From an uncultured Chloroflexota bacterium (GTDB lineage Bacteria; Chloroflexota; Anaerolineae; UBA4142; SHND01): 64,000 nucleotides of DNA. The stretch lies in assembly GCA_937870825.1 (NCBI GenBank), contig CALMZO010000256.1:31428-95427 (forward strand), in the 5' to 3' direction. Below the pieces are notes generated by a model. The model was not told where the DNA came from, did no database searches, and saw nothing but the letters and a program-made list of their open reading frames with translations. Positions 1 through 8,502 of the stretch are shown piece after piece (the stretch's first letter is position 1; every line of letters starts with the position of its first letter). The position numbers were made by a program, and so were the translations under genes.

Positions 1-800
1 TTCAAAATTCCACTTGCGCGCAAGCGCGCGTAATAGTCCAACACAATTTGCATCACGCTCGCGTCCGTTGCCGGATGCGCGGTGGTGGCGAACGAACCGC
101 CGTTTGCAAGATAGTGCAGCAAAAACGATTCCGTACTGTCCGCCGCGAATGCGTATTGATTTTTTTCGGCGACGACGCTTTCCCACGAACTTGGCGGCGT
201 CGTCACGCGTCGCGTATCAAAAACGAGATGTTCCGTTTCCAAAATCAACGGCTGGTTGTCCCATTGTCCGTTGTGCCGGGCGATTGTTTGCGCGGGCGGA
301 AATAAATCCCAAAACGCGCCCGAAGGCAACCGGCGTTGAAGCGGCTGCAAGAGTCCGAGCGCGTGAATCTGTTCGAGTTCGCGCGAATCCACAATCGCCG
401 CGTCGGGCAAACGCTCCGGCATCATTTCTTGCAGCTGCGTAAGCCAATCCAGCGTGCCGCCTTTGCCGTACGGGGCTTTTAACACGTAATTGATTTGAAT
501 GTTCGGATGCGCGAGTTGAAATTCGGCAATCTGCCGTTCGAGAATGTCACCACCGCGTTCGGCGCCGGTTGCAAATTCTTCGGGGACCCAAATCGTCAAA
601 ACCATCGGCTTTGACGGGTCGGGAGGAGCGTTGCGCGTCGGCGTAGGGACGCGTGTAAACAGGTCAATGGATTCGGTTGCGACCGGCAAAGCGACAGTCG
701 GTATTGAGGCGCGGGGCGAAGGGGGGGGGGGATTCGTTGCGCCGCACGCCGCAAGCCAGAAAAAAAATCCAGCCAGCAAAATTCCAGACCACGCGCGCAT
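1..800 (-). CDS. Extracellular substrate-binding lipoprotein of an ABC transporter (partial)
   Basis: The frame is open from an ATG at 800 down to the window edge, so the C-terminus is missing. The N-terminus is a lipoprotein signal: a short basic start, a hydrophobic stretch (GILLAGFFFWLAAC) and a lipobox Cys. A Pro/Thr/Ser-rich linker follows, in which 11 consecutive C residues of the coding strand encode a Pro run. The body (VLTIWVPEEF, then a segment with IAEFQLAHPNIQINYV) has the usual start of family 1 solute-binding proteins for sugars. No permease or ATPase is visible, so the substrate is unknown. The -10 box ends about 8 bases before the ATG and there is no Shine-Dalgarno sequence. 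Confidence 0.75.
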   Translation of the reverse strand, partial: MRAWSGILLAGFFFWLAACGATNPPPPSPRASIPTVALPVATESIDLFTRVPTPTRNAPPDPSKPMVLTIWVPEEFATGAERGGDILERQIAEFQLAHPNIQINYVLKAPYGKGGTLDWLTQLQEMMPERLPDAAIVDSRELEQIHALGLLQPLQRRLPSGAFWDLFPPAQTIARHNGQWDNQPLILETEHLVFDTRRVTTPPSSWESVVAEKNQYAFAADSTESFLLHYLANGGSFATTAHPATDASVMQIVLDYYARLRASGIL

Positions 801-808
801 TGCACGCG

Positions 809-836
809 ATTATAGCATGGACGTTTGGGGGGGCAA
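809..836 (-). promoter_or_regulatory. Promoter of the substrate-binding lipoprotein gene
   Basis: On the minus strand a perfect TATAAT with an upstream TGC (extended -10) lies at 809-814. A weak TTGCCC is 16 bases further upstream. Transcription would start within about 2 bases of the ATG at 800, giving an almost leaderless mRNA. Confidence 0.5.
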
Positions 837-913
837 AAAAAATTTCGATTTCGGATTTCAGATTGTAGGGGCAATGGCTCGTCCTTGCCCTGATGAGGAA
901 CGAGAATCGAGAT

Positions 914-3610
914 TTATTTCTCACGGATGAGGAATGGCAGCCACACACGCGGTATCGTTCGATTTTGCCCGAAAAATATGGTGGAAACCGCGTCGGCAGA
1001 GACGTTGCCTGCGCCGTCGAGGAATTTGGCAATGACGCGCTTTTCGCCGTGTCCGTTGGAGAGCGTCCAGTTTGTCGTGGGCGCGTACTCTACCGGGTAA
1101 CGCGCGACGAGAATGCGGTCAAGCCACAGCGACGCATTGGCGCGATATGCCACGCGAAATTCCAACGCGTTCGTCGAAAATCCCGTGTAATAAAAATCCA
1201 CGTAAAATTCTTGATACTCGTTCGCGTTTTTCAAATCCGCGCCGCGCACGCGTTTCAATCCCAAAATGTTCGCGCCGCCGTCGGTGACGACATCGAGCAT
1301 TGCAATTTCATCTGTCGTATTCACATCATCGGTCTTGATACGAAAATACGCGCGATAGGGTTGGTTGCTCGGCAGCGCGTTCGCGTACGGTCCATACCAC
1401 ACTCCCGCGATATTTGTGCCGACGAGTCCGCGCAACGCACCGCCGTTCAATGCATCTGCATCGCCGACAACAGACCCGCTGTCTGCTTGAACCTGCTGCG
1501 CTTCGCCCTGCCATTCCCAATCATTGCTAAACATCATGCCCGCGAGCGCACTGCCGCCCGCATCGGACGCGTTGAGATTCAGGGTGATTGTTTGTTGTGC
1601 TGTTGTCGCGGGCGCTGTCATTGTGCCGTTCGGCTTGCGGCGGTCCAGATTAAATGTGATGCTCGCGCCGAACGTTGTATTGCCACTCGCATCGCGCGCA
1701 ATGGGCGTGAGTACAATGTCCGTTTGATTTGGCAGCGCAGACACATCCCACACAAATTCGCGGTCACTGCCGACGAGCGTCGCGATGATTTCATTGCGCG
1801 CGCCATTCAGTTCATATTGCGCGTTCAAATCAATTGTGGCAATTCCCGAAGAATCATCACTCGCATTGACGATGATGTGTACACGATTTGACGTGACGCC
1901 CCAATTGTTCCATGGTGAAATGATTGCGGCAATTGGTGGTGTGACATCCTGAGCGTTGCCCAATGCCGATTCAAGTGTGACGTTGGAATAATAGTGCAGC
2001 AAAATTTGTTGGTAATTCCAAGCGTACTGCGTCGCCCAACGCTGCGCGCCCCACTGCGAATAACCGATGCCGTTGCCCGCGCGCGTTTTCATAAATCCCA
2101 CAGGGTCATCTACGCCGAGCAAATACGGATTGCCCCACGAATTGGTCAGCGTCGGGTCGCCATTCTCCGCGCCGTACGCGGCAAAGACCATGAATCCTTG
2201 ATAGTCAAGATATTGCCCGCGCGTTGCTTCCACCGCGTTGTCCGTTGACGCGTATTGCGCATCACACATGTATTGATACGCGGTGGTGTCGGTGACGTCG
2301 AACGATGACATGACATGCTGAAGAATCCAAAACCACGCGTACGTGCGCGCGGCAACCGCTTGTGTTTTCAACACGTCGTCGTCCCACGAGCGAAACACTT
2401 CGGCAGGCACGACACGTTTTACATACGTTTCAAAATCGAACGTATCAATCTGTCCAAGCGGCACACTGCGACAAGAATTTCCCGCGTCGTGGCGCACGCG
2501 AATCGTCGGCGGCGCGGCGCGTTGTGCATTCACCGCGCGCGTGGTTTCAAAATCGGGCGCGCTGTTTTGCGAATCATGCTCGTCGTTTTGCGGCAGTCCC
2601 TCCACGTTCAAATCAAACACCCACACATCGCCGTCGCGCAAAAACGCGATTGAATTTCCGTCAGGTGAATACTGCGCCAGTGTTTCTTCCGCGTTGTTGT
2701 GCGTGAGCGCGCGAGTGTCCGAACCGTCCGCGCGGGCGCGCCAAATTTCAGAACGATTCGCGCTTGAACTGCCCGTCGGCGCGCGCGTAAAAATCACAAA
2801 CGCATCATCGGGAGACCACGCGAGATTTGCAAAGTGTTCCAGTCCATCACCTTGCGCGATTTTTTTCGTCGTTCCGTTCGCCGCATCAAAAATCGAAACT
2901 GTGGGACTGAATCCCTCGCGTGTGCTGATGTATGCGAGCTTGTCGCCTGCGTGTGACCAAACAAATTGCGGCAGCAGGCGCAACTCGTTTTCATTTCGCG
3001 CGATGTTTTGTCGAGAGTTTCCTTGTGTAACCCATAAACCCTCCGCGTCGAGAAACGCCACTCGCTCACCATTCGGCGAAATGCGCGCGTTGTTCGGGAA
3101 CGTTTGTGATTGGAACAACGTGCCGCGTTCACGCTTGGTCGCGCGCCGCAGTTTTCCATCTTGCGCGAAAAACAGCGTCCCCCCTTCCCGATTCCATTGC
3201 AGAGTTGCGCCGAAAGTGATTTCGCCCATGTCCATTTCGCGCTTCGCGCGCGGGTCAAAAATTATCGCGCGCGCAGAGCCGTCGTCATTCAAACGCGCGA
3301 ACGCGATTTCGTCGCCGACAATTGGCGCGCGTGTACCATTCGCATTGCGCGCCAACAGTTCACTCGCGCCGTCCGAGATGTTCACGCGATACAAGTCGCC
3401 TGTGATTTGTTGGCGTGTTTGCGAAAGAGAAAAAATTTTGCCTTCACGCGTCACATACAATTCATCTCCGCGCGGCGCCCAAATAAATTCCAAAACATCG
3501 CGCGTCGTGGTAAGGCGGCGCGTCGGGTTTTGCGCGTGAGCGGGTGACAAGAATTGGAAGGCGCAGAACGCGAACATTGCGCCAAGCGCAAGCAAAAAGC
3601 GACGAATCAT
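914..3610 (-). CDS. Secreted TolB-like propeller / SpoIID-LytB domain protein
   Basis: An 898-residue exported protein. Residues 1-26 form a signal peptide ending AHA. Residues about 30-340 contain PD40/TolB-type propeller repeats, seen as recurring 'SPDG' and 'W..D....F' patterns. Residues about 375-540 form a SpoIID/LytB domain with the conserved segments DTFDFETYVKRVVPAEV and LKTQAVAARTYAW; in sporulation SpoIID cleaves peptidoglycan glycan strands. An Ig-like segment starting TPPIAAIISP and a C-terminal beta-rich domain follow. Coupling a propeller to SpoIID suggests a cell-wall or surface role; sporulation is not implied. It is a single gene, with Rieske divergent upstream. Confidence 0.8.
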   Translation of the reverse strand: MIRRFLLALGAMFAFCAFQFLSPAHAQNPTRRLTTTRDVLEFIWAPRGDELYVTREGKIFSLSQTRQQITGDLYRVNISDGASELLARNANGTRAPIVGDEIAFARLNDDGSARAIIFDPRAKREMDMGEITFGATLQWNREGGTLFFAQDGKLRRATKRERGTLFQSQTFPNNARISPNGERVAFLDAEGLWVTQGNSRQNIARNENELRLLPQFVWSHAGDKLAYISTREGFSPTVSIFDAANGTTKKIAQGDGLEHFANLAWSPDDAFVIFTRAPTGSSSANRSEIWRARADGSDTRALTHNNAEETLAQYSPDGNSIAFLRDGDVWVFDLNVEGLPQNDEHDSQNSAPDFETTRAVNAQRAAPPTIRVRHDAGNSCRSVPLGQIDTFDFETYVKRVVPAEVFRSWDDDVLKTQAVAARTYAWFWILQHVMSSFDVTDTTAYQYMCDAQYASTDNAVEATRGQYLDYQGFMVFAAYGAENGDPTLTNSWGNPYLLGVDDPVGFMKTRAGNGIGYSQWGAQRWATQYAWNYQQILLHYYSNVTLESALGNAQDVTPPIAAIISPWNNWGVTSNRVHIIVNASDDSSGIATIDLNAQYELNGARNEIIATLVGSDREFVWDVSALPNQTDIVLTPIARDASGNTTFGASITFNLDRRKPNGTMTAPATTAQQTITLNLNASDAGGSALAGMMFSNDWEWQGEAQQVQADSGSVVGDADALNGGALRGLVGTNIAGVWYGPYANALPSNQPYRAYFRIKTDDVNTTDEIAMLDVVTDGGANILGLKRVRGADLKNANEYQEFYVDFYYTGFSTNALEFRVAYRANASLWLDRILVARYPVEYAPTTNWTLSNGHGEKRVIAKFLDGAGNVSADAVSTIFFGQNRTIPRVWLPFLIREK

Positions 3611-3698
3611 GTTTAGAACATACGGCAGAGCATGTGCCGTGTCAAGGACGTTTTCAAATCCGCATTCGTTCCACAGGACAATATAGCATAGTCACATT

Positions 3699-3747
3699 GA
3701 ACATGAGGTTTCGTTATACAAAGTAACGTTCTGAACATGGAGGTTTC
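3699..3747 (+). repeat. Direct repeat covering the ribosome-binding site of the Rieske gene
   Basis: TGAACATGAGGTTTC at about 3699-3713 recurs with one inserted G at about 3732-3747. The second copy carries GGAGG (3739-3743), 8 bases before the ATG at 3752. The upstream ATG at 3737 therefore lies inside the ribosome-binding site and is not the start. Confidence 0.4.
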
Positions 3748-3751
3748 TACA

Positions 3752-4651
3752 ATGCAGCGCGATTTGGATGAGCGGATTGATACGGCAGTCGCGAATCTAG
3801 CAGGCATCCGCAGTACCGCCAAGGGCGTGCGGAAATGGTTGACGGGCGCGTTTTTGGAGATGCCCACGCTGCGCCCGCTCAAAAATTTTTTGAACGGCAC
3901 GTGGTTGGAACATCCTCTCCATCCCGTGCTGACCGATGTCCCCATCGGCGCGTGGACAACCGCGATGGTCCTCGATATCGCGACGGCTGTGTTCGGCGCG
4001 CGCAATCTGGGCAAAGCGAGTGGGATTGCGATTGGCATCGGCGTTCTCGGCGCATCGGGTTCCATTGCGACGGGGATGATGGATTTTACCGACACCGACG
4101 AACCGGAAGACTCGATGATTTTCACACATGCTCTGGTAAACGCGGCGGCGACACTGCTCTTTACGACATCGTACGTTTTGCGTCAACGGAACAATTGGCG
4201 CACGGAACCCTCGCATGTCGCGCTTTCTTTGCTGGGCTACGCGGCGGTGACGTTTGGCGGATTTCTCGGCGGCTCGCTCGTCTATCGGCGCGGCGTCATG
4301 GTAAATCGCAACGCGTACCGTGCAACGCCAAAAGATTTCACGCCCGCGATTGCGCTCGCCGAGTTGCCGGAGGACAAACCGACGCTCGTCGAGGTGCAGG
4401 GCGAACCGATTTTGTTTGTCAGACGCGGCGAGCGTGTCTACGCCGTCGGCGCGGTGTGTTCGCACTATGGCGGACCTTTGGAAAAAGGGAAACTCAACGG
4501 CACTACGGTTGAATGTCCGTGGCACTATTCTGTTTTCTCGATACGAGATGGAAGATATTTGCGCGGTCCCACGACATCCCCGCTGCCCCTGTATGAAACG
4601 CGCGTCCACGACGGACAGGTTCATGTGAAATTGCAGCAACGCCAAAACTAA
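3752..4651 (+). CDS. DUF2231 membrane / Rieske [2Fe-2S] fusion protein
   Basis: A 299-residue protein. Residues about 50-185 are a DUF2231-type membrane region with several hydrophobic segments and the family-like start HPLHPVLTDVPIGAW. Residues about 205-299 are a Rieske domain with ligands Cys236-x-His238 (CSHYGG) and Cys255-x2-His258 (CPWH), which bind a [2Fe-2S] cluster for electron transfer. The ATG at 3752 is chosen because GGAGG lies 8 bases upstream. It is followed after 14 bases by the acidic protein gene with its own ribosome-binding site, so the three genes to 5320 probably form one operon. The redox partner is unknown. Confidence 0.85.
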   Translation: MQRDLDERIDTAVANLAGIRSTAKGVRKWLTGAFLEMPTLRPLKNFLNGTWLEHPLHPVLTDVPIGAWTTAMVLDIATAVFGARNLGKASGIAIGIGVLGASGSIATGMMDFTDTDEPEDSMIFTHALVNAAATLLFTTSYVLRQRNNWRTEPSHVALSLLGYAAVTFGGFLGGSLVYRRGVMVNRNAYRATPKDFTPAIALAELPEDKPTLVEVQGEPILFVRRGERVYAVGAVCSHYGGPLEKGKLNGTTVECPWHYSVFSIRDGRYLRGPTTSPLPLYETRVHDGQVHVKLQQRQN

Positions 4652-4665
4652 AAAAGGAGCAACTC

Positions 4666-4950
4666 ATGGCTACCAGAGAATCAAAGCAAACAAATCCCGA
4701 AAAACTTGCCGGCAATAACGCCGCGCGCCAAACGGAAATGCGCGATGCGAGCGTCGCGCCCCCCAAAGGCACAAACGACATTGACGAAAAAGTGGATGAT
4801 GAAACGAGTCCGGCGCCAGCGCAAGAATTTGATGACCAAGAATTGGACGACGAAGACGAGATTGACGACGAGGACGAACTTGAGGACGAAGATGAGGACG
4901 AGGACGATGAAGATGACAACGAAGATGAGGTAAGGAATGTCTCGTCTTGA
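4666..4950 (+). CDS. Small highly acidic low-complexity protein
   Basis: A 94-residue protein whose second half (about residues 40-90) is almost only Asp and Glu, with runs such as DEDEDDEDD. The N-terminal half is polar and has no recognisable domain. AAGGAG lies just before the ATG. The last 14 bases overlap the next gene, suggesting translational coupling. The function is unknown; the composition would fit a disordered, cation-binding or chaperone-like partner. The reverse strand also gives a long Ser-rich frame here, an artefact of the GAC/GAG repeats. Confidence 0.65.
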   Translation: MATRESKQTNPEKLAGNNAARQTEMRDASVAPPKGTNDIDEKVDDETSPAPAQEFDDQELDDEDEIDDEDELEDEDEDEDDEDDNEDEVRNVSS

Positions 4951-5320
4951 CCGTCACATCGAACACCCGGATCTGGGTATCATTTCAACGGACCTCTTTA
5001 TCTATGATGAGAGCAAGCCCGGCACAGGCGGGTTGGCAACGATTGTGATTCCGCGCGAGTTGGATGAGCGCGTGACCACATTTGTAGAAACAGACGATTT
5101 AGAAATCACTTTTCACCTCTCACGGATGGACAATACCGCGCTCGTTACCATCAAAAAAAGGAGCGAGCCGCGCAGTCAAGATGAAGCCGCCTTTCTGCTC
5201 ACACCGGAATTTCAGTTCAGTCCAAAAGTGACCGTGACGATTTTGTTCAGCGATTGGAAAATTGTTACGATGATTGACGGGAAACCGCTGAAAATGATTA
5301 CAGAAAAACCTCGAAGGTGA
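4937..5320 (+). CDS. Hypothetical protein, overlapping the acidic protein gene
   Basis: A 127-residue soluble, beta-rich looking protein starting MSRLDRHIEHPDLG. No family was recognised. AAGG lies 5-8 bases before the ATG. It overlaps the upstream acidic gene by 14 bases, and its stop codon lies inside a terminator hairpin, so it is the last gene of the Rieske operon. A start inside the preceding gene and tight packing support it being real. Confidence 0.65.
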   Translation: MSRLDRHIEHPDLGIISTDLFIYDESKPGTGGLATIVIPRELDERVTTFVETDDLEITFHLSRMDNTALVTIKKRSEPRSQDEAAFLLTPEFQFSPKVTVTILFSDWKIVTMIDGKPLKMITEKPRR

Positions 5321-5332
5321 TTCGAGGTTTTT
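5304..5332 (+). terminator. Rho-independent terminator after the Rieske operon
   Basis: AAAAACCTCGA and TCGAGGTTTTT form an 11-bp stem around a short loop that contains the TGA of the preceding gene. The T-rich end of the stem serves as the U tract. Confidence 0.75.
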
Positions 5333-5359
5333 GTTTGCGCGCGCATGTTCAGTCGCGCA

Positions 5360-5388
5360 TTGTCATTCCAATTTGATTATGCTAATAT
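5360..5388 (+). promoter_or_regulatory. Promoter of the amidohydrolase gene
   Basis: TTGTCA, a 17-base spacer ending in TGC, then TAATAT. The predicted transcript starts about at the ATG at 5396, so translation is probably leaderless. An ATG at 5345 lies upstream of this promoter and is rejected as a start. Confidence 0.55.
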
Positions 5389-5395
5389 CCCGCCG

Positions 5396-6982
5396 ATGGC
5401 TCACCGCTTGATTCTCTTCAATGGCAATCTTGCCACGTTTGATTCCTCACAACCGCACGCAAGCGCAATCGTCATGCGCGGAGACGAAATTTTATACGTT
5501 GGCGATGATGCTGCCGCGCACACCTTTCGCGAACGGGACAGCGAAACCATTGACCTGCAAAAAAAATTAACGCTGCCTGCCTTTACCGACGCGCACCTGC
5601 ATTTCACCGGATTCGCGCAAACACTCGAAAATGTAAATCTTGAGGGCTGTCGTTCGTTGGAAGAAGCGGTGGAACGCGTGCGCGCGCGCGTGGGGCAAAC
5701 CCCGCGCGATGTTTTGATTTGGGGCGGCGGGTGGAACAACGCGGAATGGACGGACAGCGCGTTTCCAAACAAACGCGCGCTCGATGCCGTTGCGCCGAAC
5801 AATCCCGTGATTCTCACGCGCAAAGACGGACACAGTATTTGGCTCAATTCGCGCGCGCTGGAAAATGCCAATATCACGCGCGAAACGATTTCGCCCGAAG
5901 GCGGCGTGATTGATTACGATGACGAAGGCGAACCGTCGGGCATCTTGCGCGAGAATGCGATGGAATTGTTGGGCGGAGGCGTCGGCGCGTTCGCTTTCGA
6001 GATTCGCGAGGAAACAGTGCTGCGCGCAATTCAATACGCGCACGCGACGGGCATCACCACCGTCCACAGCATCGAAGGGTCGAACGCCTTGCGCGCGTTT
6101 CAAAAACTGCGCGCGCAAGACAAATTGACCTTGCGGGTCGTTCACACAATTCCCGGAGAAAAAATTGAACTCGCCGCGAACATTGGCATCATGCGCAGAT
6201 TCGGCGACGAATGGCTCAAGTTGCAAGCGATAAAAATTTTTGCGGATGGTTCGCTCGGTTCGCATACGGCGGAATTGCGCGAGCCGTTTTTGGACGCGCC
6301 GGACAATCGCGGCGTGGCGACGACGACATCGGAAACGATGTACGCGCAAGCGCGCCAAGCGTGTGAAGCGGGATTGGATGTTTGGATTCACGCGATTGGC
6401 GATTATGCGATTACGCGCGTGCTGGATGTTTTCGCAACACTGCGCGCAGAGGGTTTTCACGACGCGATTTTTCGCGTGGAGCACGTACAGCATTTGCATC
6501 CGTCCGATGTGAATCGTTTTCGCGAACTGAACGTGATTGCTTCGATGCAGCCGATTCATCAGCCGAGCGATATGTTTGTCGCGGATGCCGTGTTGGGACG
6601 CGAGCGCGCGGCGTGGACGTACGCGTTCAAATCCTTGCAAGACGCGGGCGCGACCCTCGCATTCGGTTCGGATGCGCCCGTCGAAAAAATGGACCCGCTG
6701 CCCGGAATTTATGCGGCGGTGACGCGTCAAAACACGCAAGGAATTCCCGAAAACGGTTGGTATCCTGAACAAAAACTTTCGGTACTCGACGCGGTGCGCG
6801 CGTACACGTTAGGCGCGGCAAAAGCATGCGGCGATGAAACGCGCGCGGGTTCCTTGACAGTCGGCAAACGCGCGGACGTGATTGTTTTGTCGGAAAACAT
6901 TTTCGAAATTCCCCCGCGCGAGATTTTGAATACAAAGGTCGTTTCTACCATCAGCGGCGGACAAGTGGTTCATTCTGCATAA
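5396..6982 (+). CDS. Amidohydrolase family protein (YtcJ-like)
   Basis: A 528-residue cytoplasmic metal-dependent hydrolase of the amidohydrolase superfamily, YtcJ-like (amidohydrolase_3). Visible motifs are the metal-binding FTDAHLHF early in the barrel, FADGSLGSHTAELREPF, the His motifs WIHAIGD and RVEHVQHL, and the C-terminal GKRADVIVLSEN typical of the small beta domain. These enzymes hydrolyse C-N bonds of small or cyclic compounds; the substrate cannot be deduced. The chosen ATG follows the promoter by about 7 bases and matches the family N-terminus (ILFNGNLATFD). A small gene follows 12 bases downstream. Confidence 0.85.
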   Translation: MAHRLILFNGNLATFDSSQPHASAIVMRGDEILYVGDDAAAHTFRERDSETIDLQKKLTLPAFTDAHLHFTGFAQTLENVNLEGCRSLEEAVERVRARVGQTPRDVLIWGGGWNNAEWTDSAFPNKRALDAVAPNNPVILTRKDGHSIWLNSRALENANITRETISPEGGVIDYDDEGEPSGILRENAMELLGGGVGAFAFEIREETVLRAIQYAHATGITTVHSIEGSNALRAFQKLRAQDKLTLRVVHTIPGEKIELAANIGIMRRFGDEWLKLQAIKIFADGSLGSHTAELREPFLDAPDNRGVATTTSETMYAQARQACEAGLDVWIHAIGDYAITRVLDVFATLRAEGFHDAIFRVEHVQHLHPSDVNRFRELNVIASMQPIHQPSDMFVADAVLGRERAAWTYAFKSLQDAGATLAFGSDAPVEKMDPLPGIYAAVTRQNTQGIPENGWYPEQKLSVLDAVRAYTLGAAKACGDETRAGSLTVGKRADVIVLSENIFEIPPREILNTKVVSTISGGQVVHSA

Positions 6983-6994
6983 AACGGAGGAGAC

Positions 6995-7303
6995 ATGGAA
7001 CGCGTTAGTTTACGCACGGCATTTCACGGCGAACCCGACAATCTGGAAGATGGCGCACGCGCGGCGGATACGGGTCCGGACCAGGTGACCCTTCAAGTCA
7101 AAGGCGGCAAAGTGCTTTTGCGCGTGCCGAATACAACGCCGGATGATAAAGTCATTTCCAAAGAATTCATGGATGATTTTATGCAGCTGATTTTGGAATT
7201 GGAAGATGGCAGCGAATTGAATGTCACGCTCGATTCGAGTACAGACATGGCAAACACGCAACTCATTCCTGCGAACGAACGCGGACGCGAAAGTGAAGGA
7301 TAA
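6995..7303 (+). CDS. Hypothetical small protein
   Basis: A 102-residue hydrophilic protein without Cys or membrane segments; no family was recognised. ACGGAGGAG, a strong ribosome-binding site, ends 5 bases before the ATG. It lies between the amidohydrolase and the sensor kinase-like gene (6-base gap to the latter) in what looks like one transcription unit. Confidence 0.6.
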   Translation: MERVSLRTAFHGEPDNLEDGARAADTGPDQVTLQVKGGKVLLRVPNTTPDDKVISKEFMDDFMQLILELEDGSELNVTLDSSTDMANTQLIPANERGRESEG

Positions 7304-7309
7304 CGCGCC

Positions 7310-8434
7310 TTGAGTCGTTCGCGTTCGCCTCGTACACTTTCCCGCGCGTCCGGTGCGCGTCCTGCGCCTGTCACGCGCGGGTTGCTTGTACGCCTCGGTT
7401 TGTATTGGGGTTCGCTGTTCGTCCTCGCCGTCGGCAGCTGTACGCTGACGTTTTGGATTTTGGCGACGACAACAGGGGCGTTCAATATCGCCGCGCAAGA
7501 ATTGTTTTTTATCCGCGCGGTGGGACTGATTGCGCTGGGACTCGGCGCGGCGGGAATTTTTTTTATTGTCGGCGCGCTGCGGCGCGTGACGCTGCCCATT
7601 CGAGAAATGATGGAGAGCGCGGAACGCATCGCGCACGGCGATTATTCTGCGCATGTGCGCGAACAAGGTCCGCGCGAACTGCGTTCGCTCGCGCGTTCGT
7701 TCAATCACATGGCGGAGCAATTAAAGAACAACGATGCCGCGCGCCGCACGCTGATTGGCAACATCGCCAATGAATTACGGACGCCGTTGACGATGCTGCA
7801 AGAAAATATCGAAGGACTGCTCGACGGCAACTTTGCGCGCGATGACGCGCACTTGAATTTGATTTTGGGCGAAACGATTCGCCTCTCGCATCTGGTCGAG
7901 GAAATGCGGATGCTGGCGCTGGCGGAAAGCGGTGGGCTGATTTTGCAGCGCACGGAAACGGCTTTGAACGCGTTGGTGCGCGACACCGTCGCGTTGTATC
8001 ATCGCAACGCGTCGGCGCGGAATGTCGCGCTGCACGCGATTGTGCCGGAACAAATTCTTGCGGCGAACGTTGATGCCGCGCGCATTCAGCAGGTCATCGG
8101 CAATTTGATTGAGGATGCGCTCCGCTCGAATTTAAAAAGTGATATTCGCGTCGAACTCTCGAAAACAATTCCACTCGACAAAAACGCGCCCGCGTTCGCG
8201 CAAATCGAAATCGCGTACCGCGCGGCGGTGATTGCCCCCGAACGCTTGCGCGGCTATTTTGACCAGTTTTATCAACGCGATGAAAACCGCGAAACGAAAA
8301 GCGAAAACGGAATTGGTTTGGCGATTGCCAAATTGTTGGTGAACGCGCACGGCGGCGACATTTCCATCGCAAGCGACGCGCGGCGCGGGACACTGGTTAA
8401 ATTTACACTGCCGATGATGGAGACTGGGGATTAG
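7310..8434 (+). CDS. Degenerate sensor histidine kinase (probable pseudokinase)
   Basis: A 374-residue membrane protein with histidine-kinase architecture. Hydrophobic segments lie at about 25-52 and 68-92, then a HAMP-like linker (about 92-142), a dimerisation segment (about 145-215) and an ATPase-like domain (about 255-370). The H-box reads NIANELRTPL, so the phosphorylated His is Asn154 (codon AAT at 7769-7771). The N-box reads NLIEDALRSN, and the DxGxG of the G1 box is missing, while GIGLAIAK of the G2 box remains. No response regulator is adjacent. A TTG start with AGTGAAGGA upstream is assumed. It is probably a regulatory or scaffold protein without kinase activity. Confidence 0.75.
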   Translation: MSRSRSPRTLSRASGARPAPVTRGLLVRLGLYWGSLFVLAVGSCTLTFWILATTTGAFNIAAQELFFIRAVGLIALGLGAAGIFFIVGALRRVTLPIREMMESAERIAHGDYSAHVREQGPRELRSLARSFNHMAEQLKNNDAARRTLIGNIANELRTPLTMLQENIEGLLDGNFARDDAHLNLILGETIRLSHLVEEMRMLALAESGGLILQRTETALNALVRDTVALYHRNASARNVALHAIVPEQILAANVDAARIQQVIGNLIEDALRSNLKSDIRVELSKTIPLDKNAPAFAQIEIAYRAAVIAPERLRGYFDQFYQRDENRETKSENGIGLAIAKLLVNAHGGDISIASDARRGTLVKFTLPMMETGD

Positions 8435-8484
8435 AGATTGGAGATTGGAAATTGGAGATTCGAATTTCGAATTTCGAATTTTTA
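8421..8484. repeat. Heptanucleotide tandem repeats
   Basis: About three copies of GGAGATT (with variants) run into three copies of CGAATTT. They fill the whole gap between the kinase-like gene and the acetyltransferase gene. Confidence 0.7.
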
Positions 8485-8502
8485 AATTTTTCATCCTTTA
8501 CT

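Noticed and set aside
893..1891. Long plus-strand open frame (332 codons) opposite the SpoIID gene
   Set aside because: Arg/Ala/Cys-rich shadow with no domain; the minus strand codes for a clear exported protein. The GCG/CGC codon bias keeps opposite frames open.
2343..3539. Plus-strand open frame of 398 codons
   Set aside because: Shadow of the propeller region; Ser/Arg-rich with no motif.
4503..4919. Minus-strand frame with a long Ser run
   Set aside because: Produced by the GAC/GAG repeats of the acidic protein gene on the plus strand; no ribosome-binding site.
5567..6772. Minus-strand open frame of 401 codons
   Set aside because: Antisense to the amidohydrolase, whose catalytic motifs are intact.
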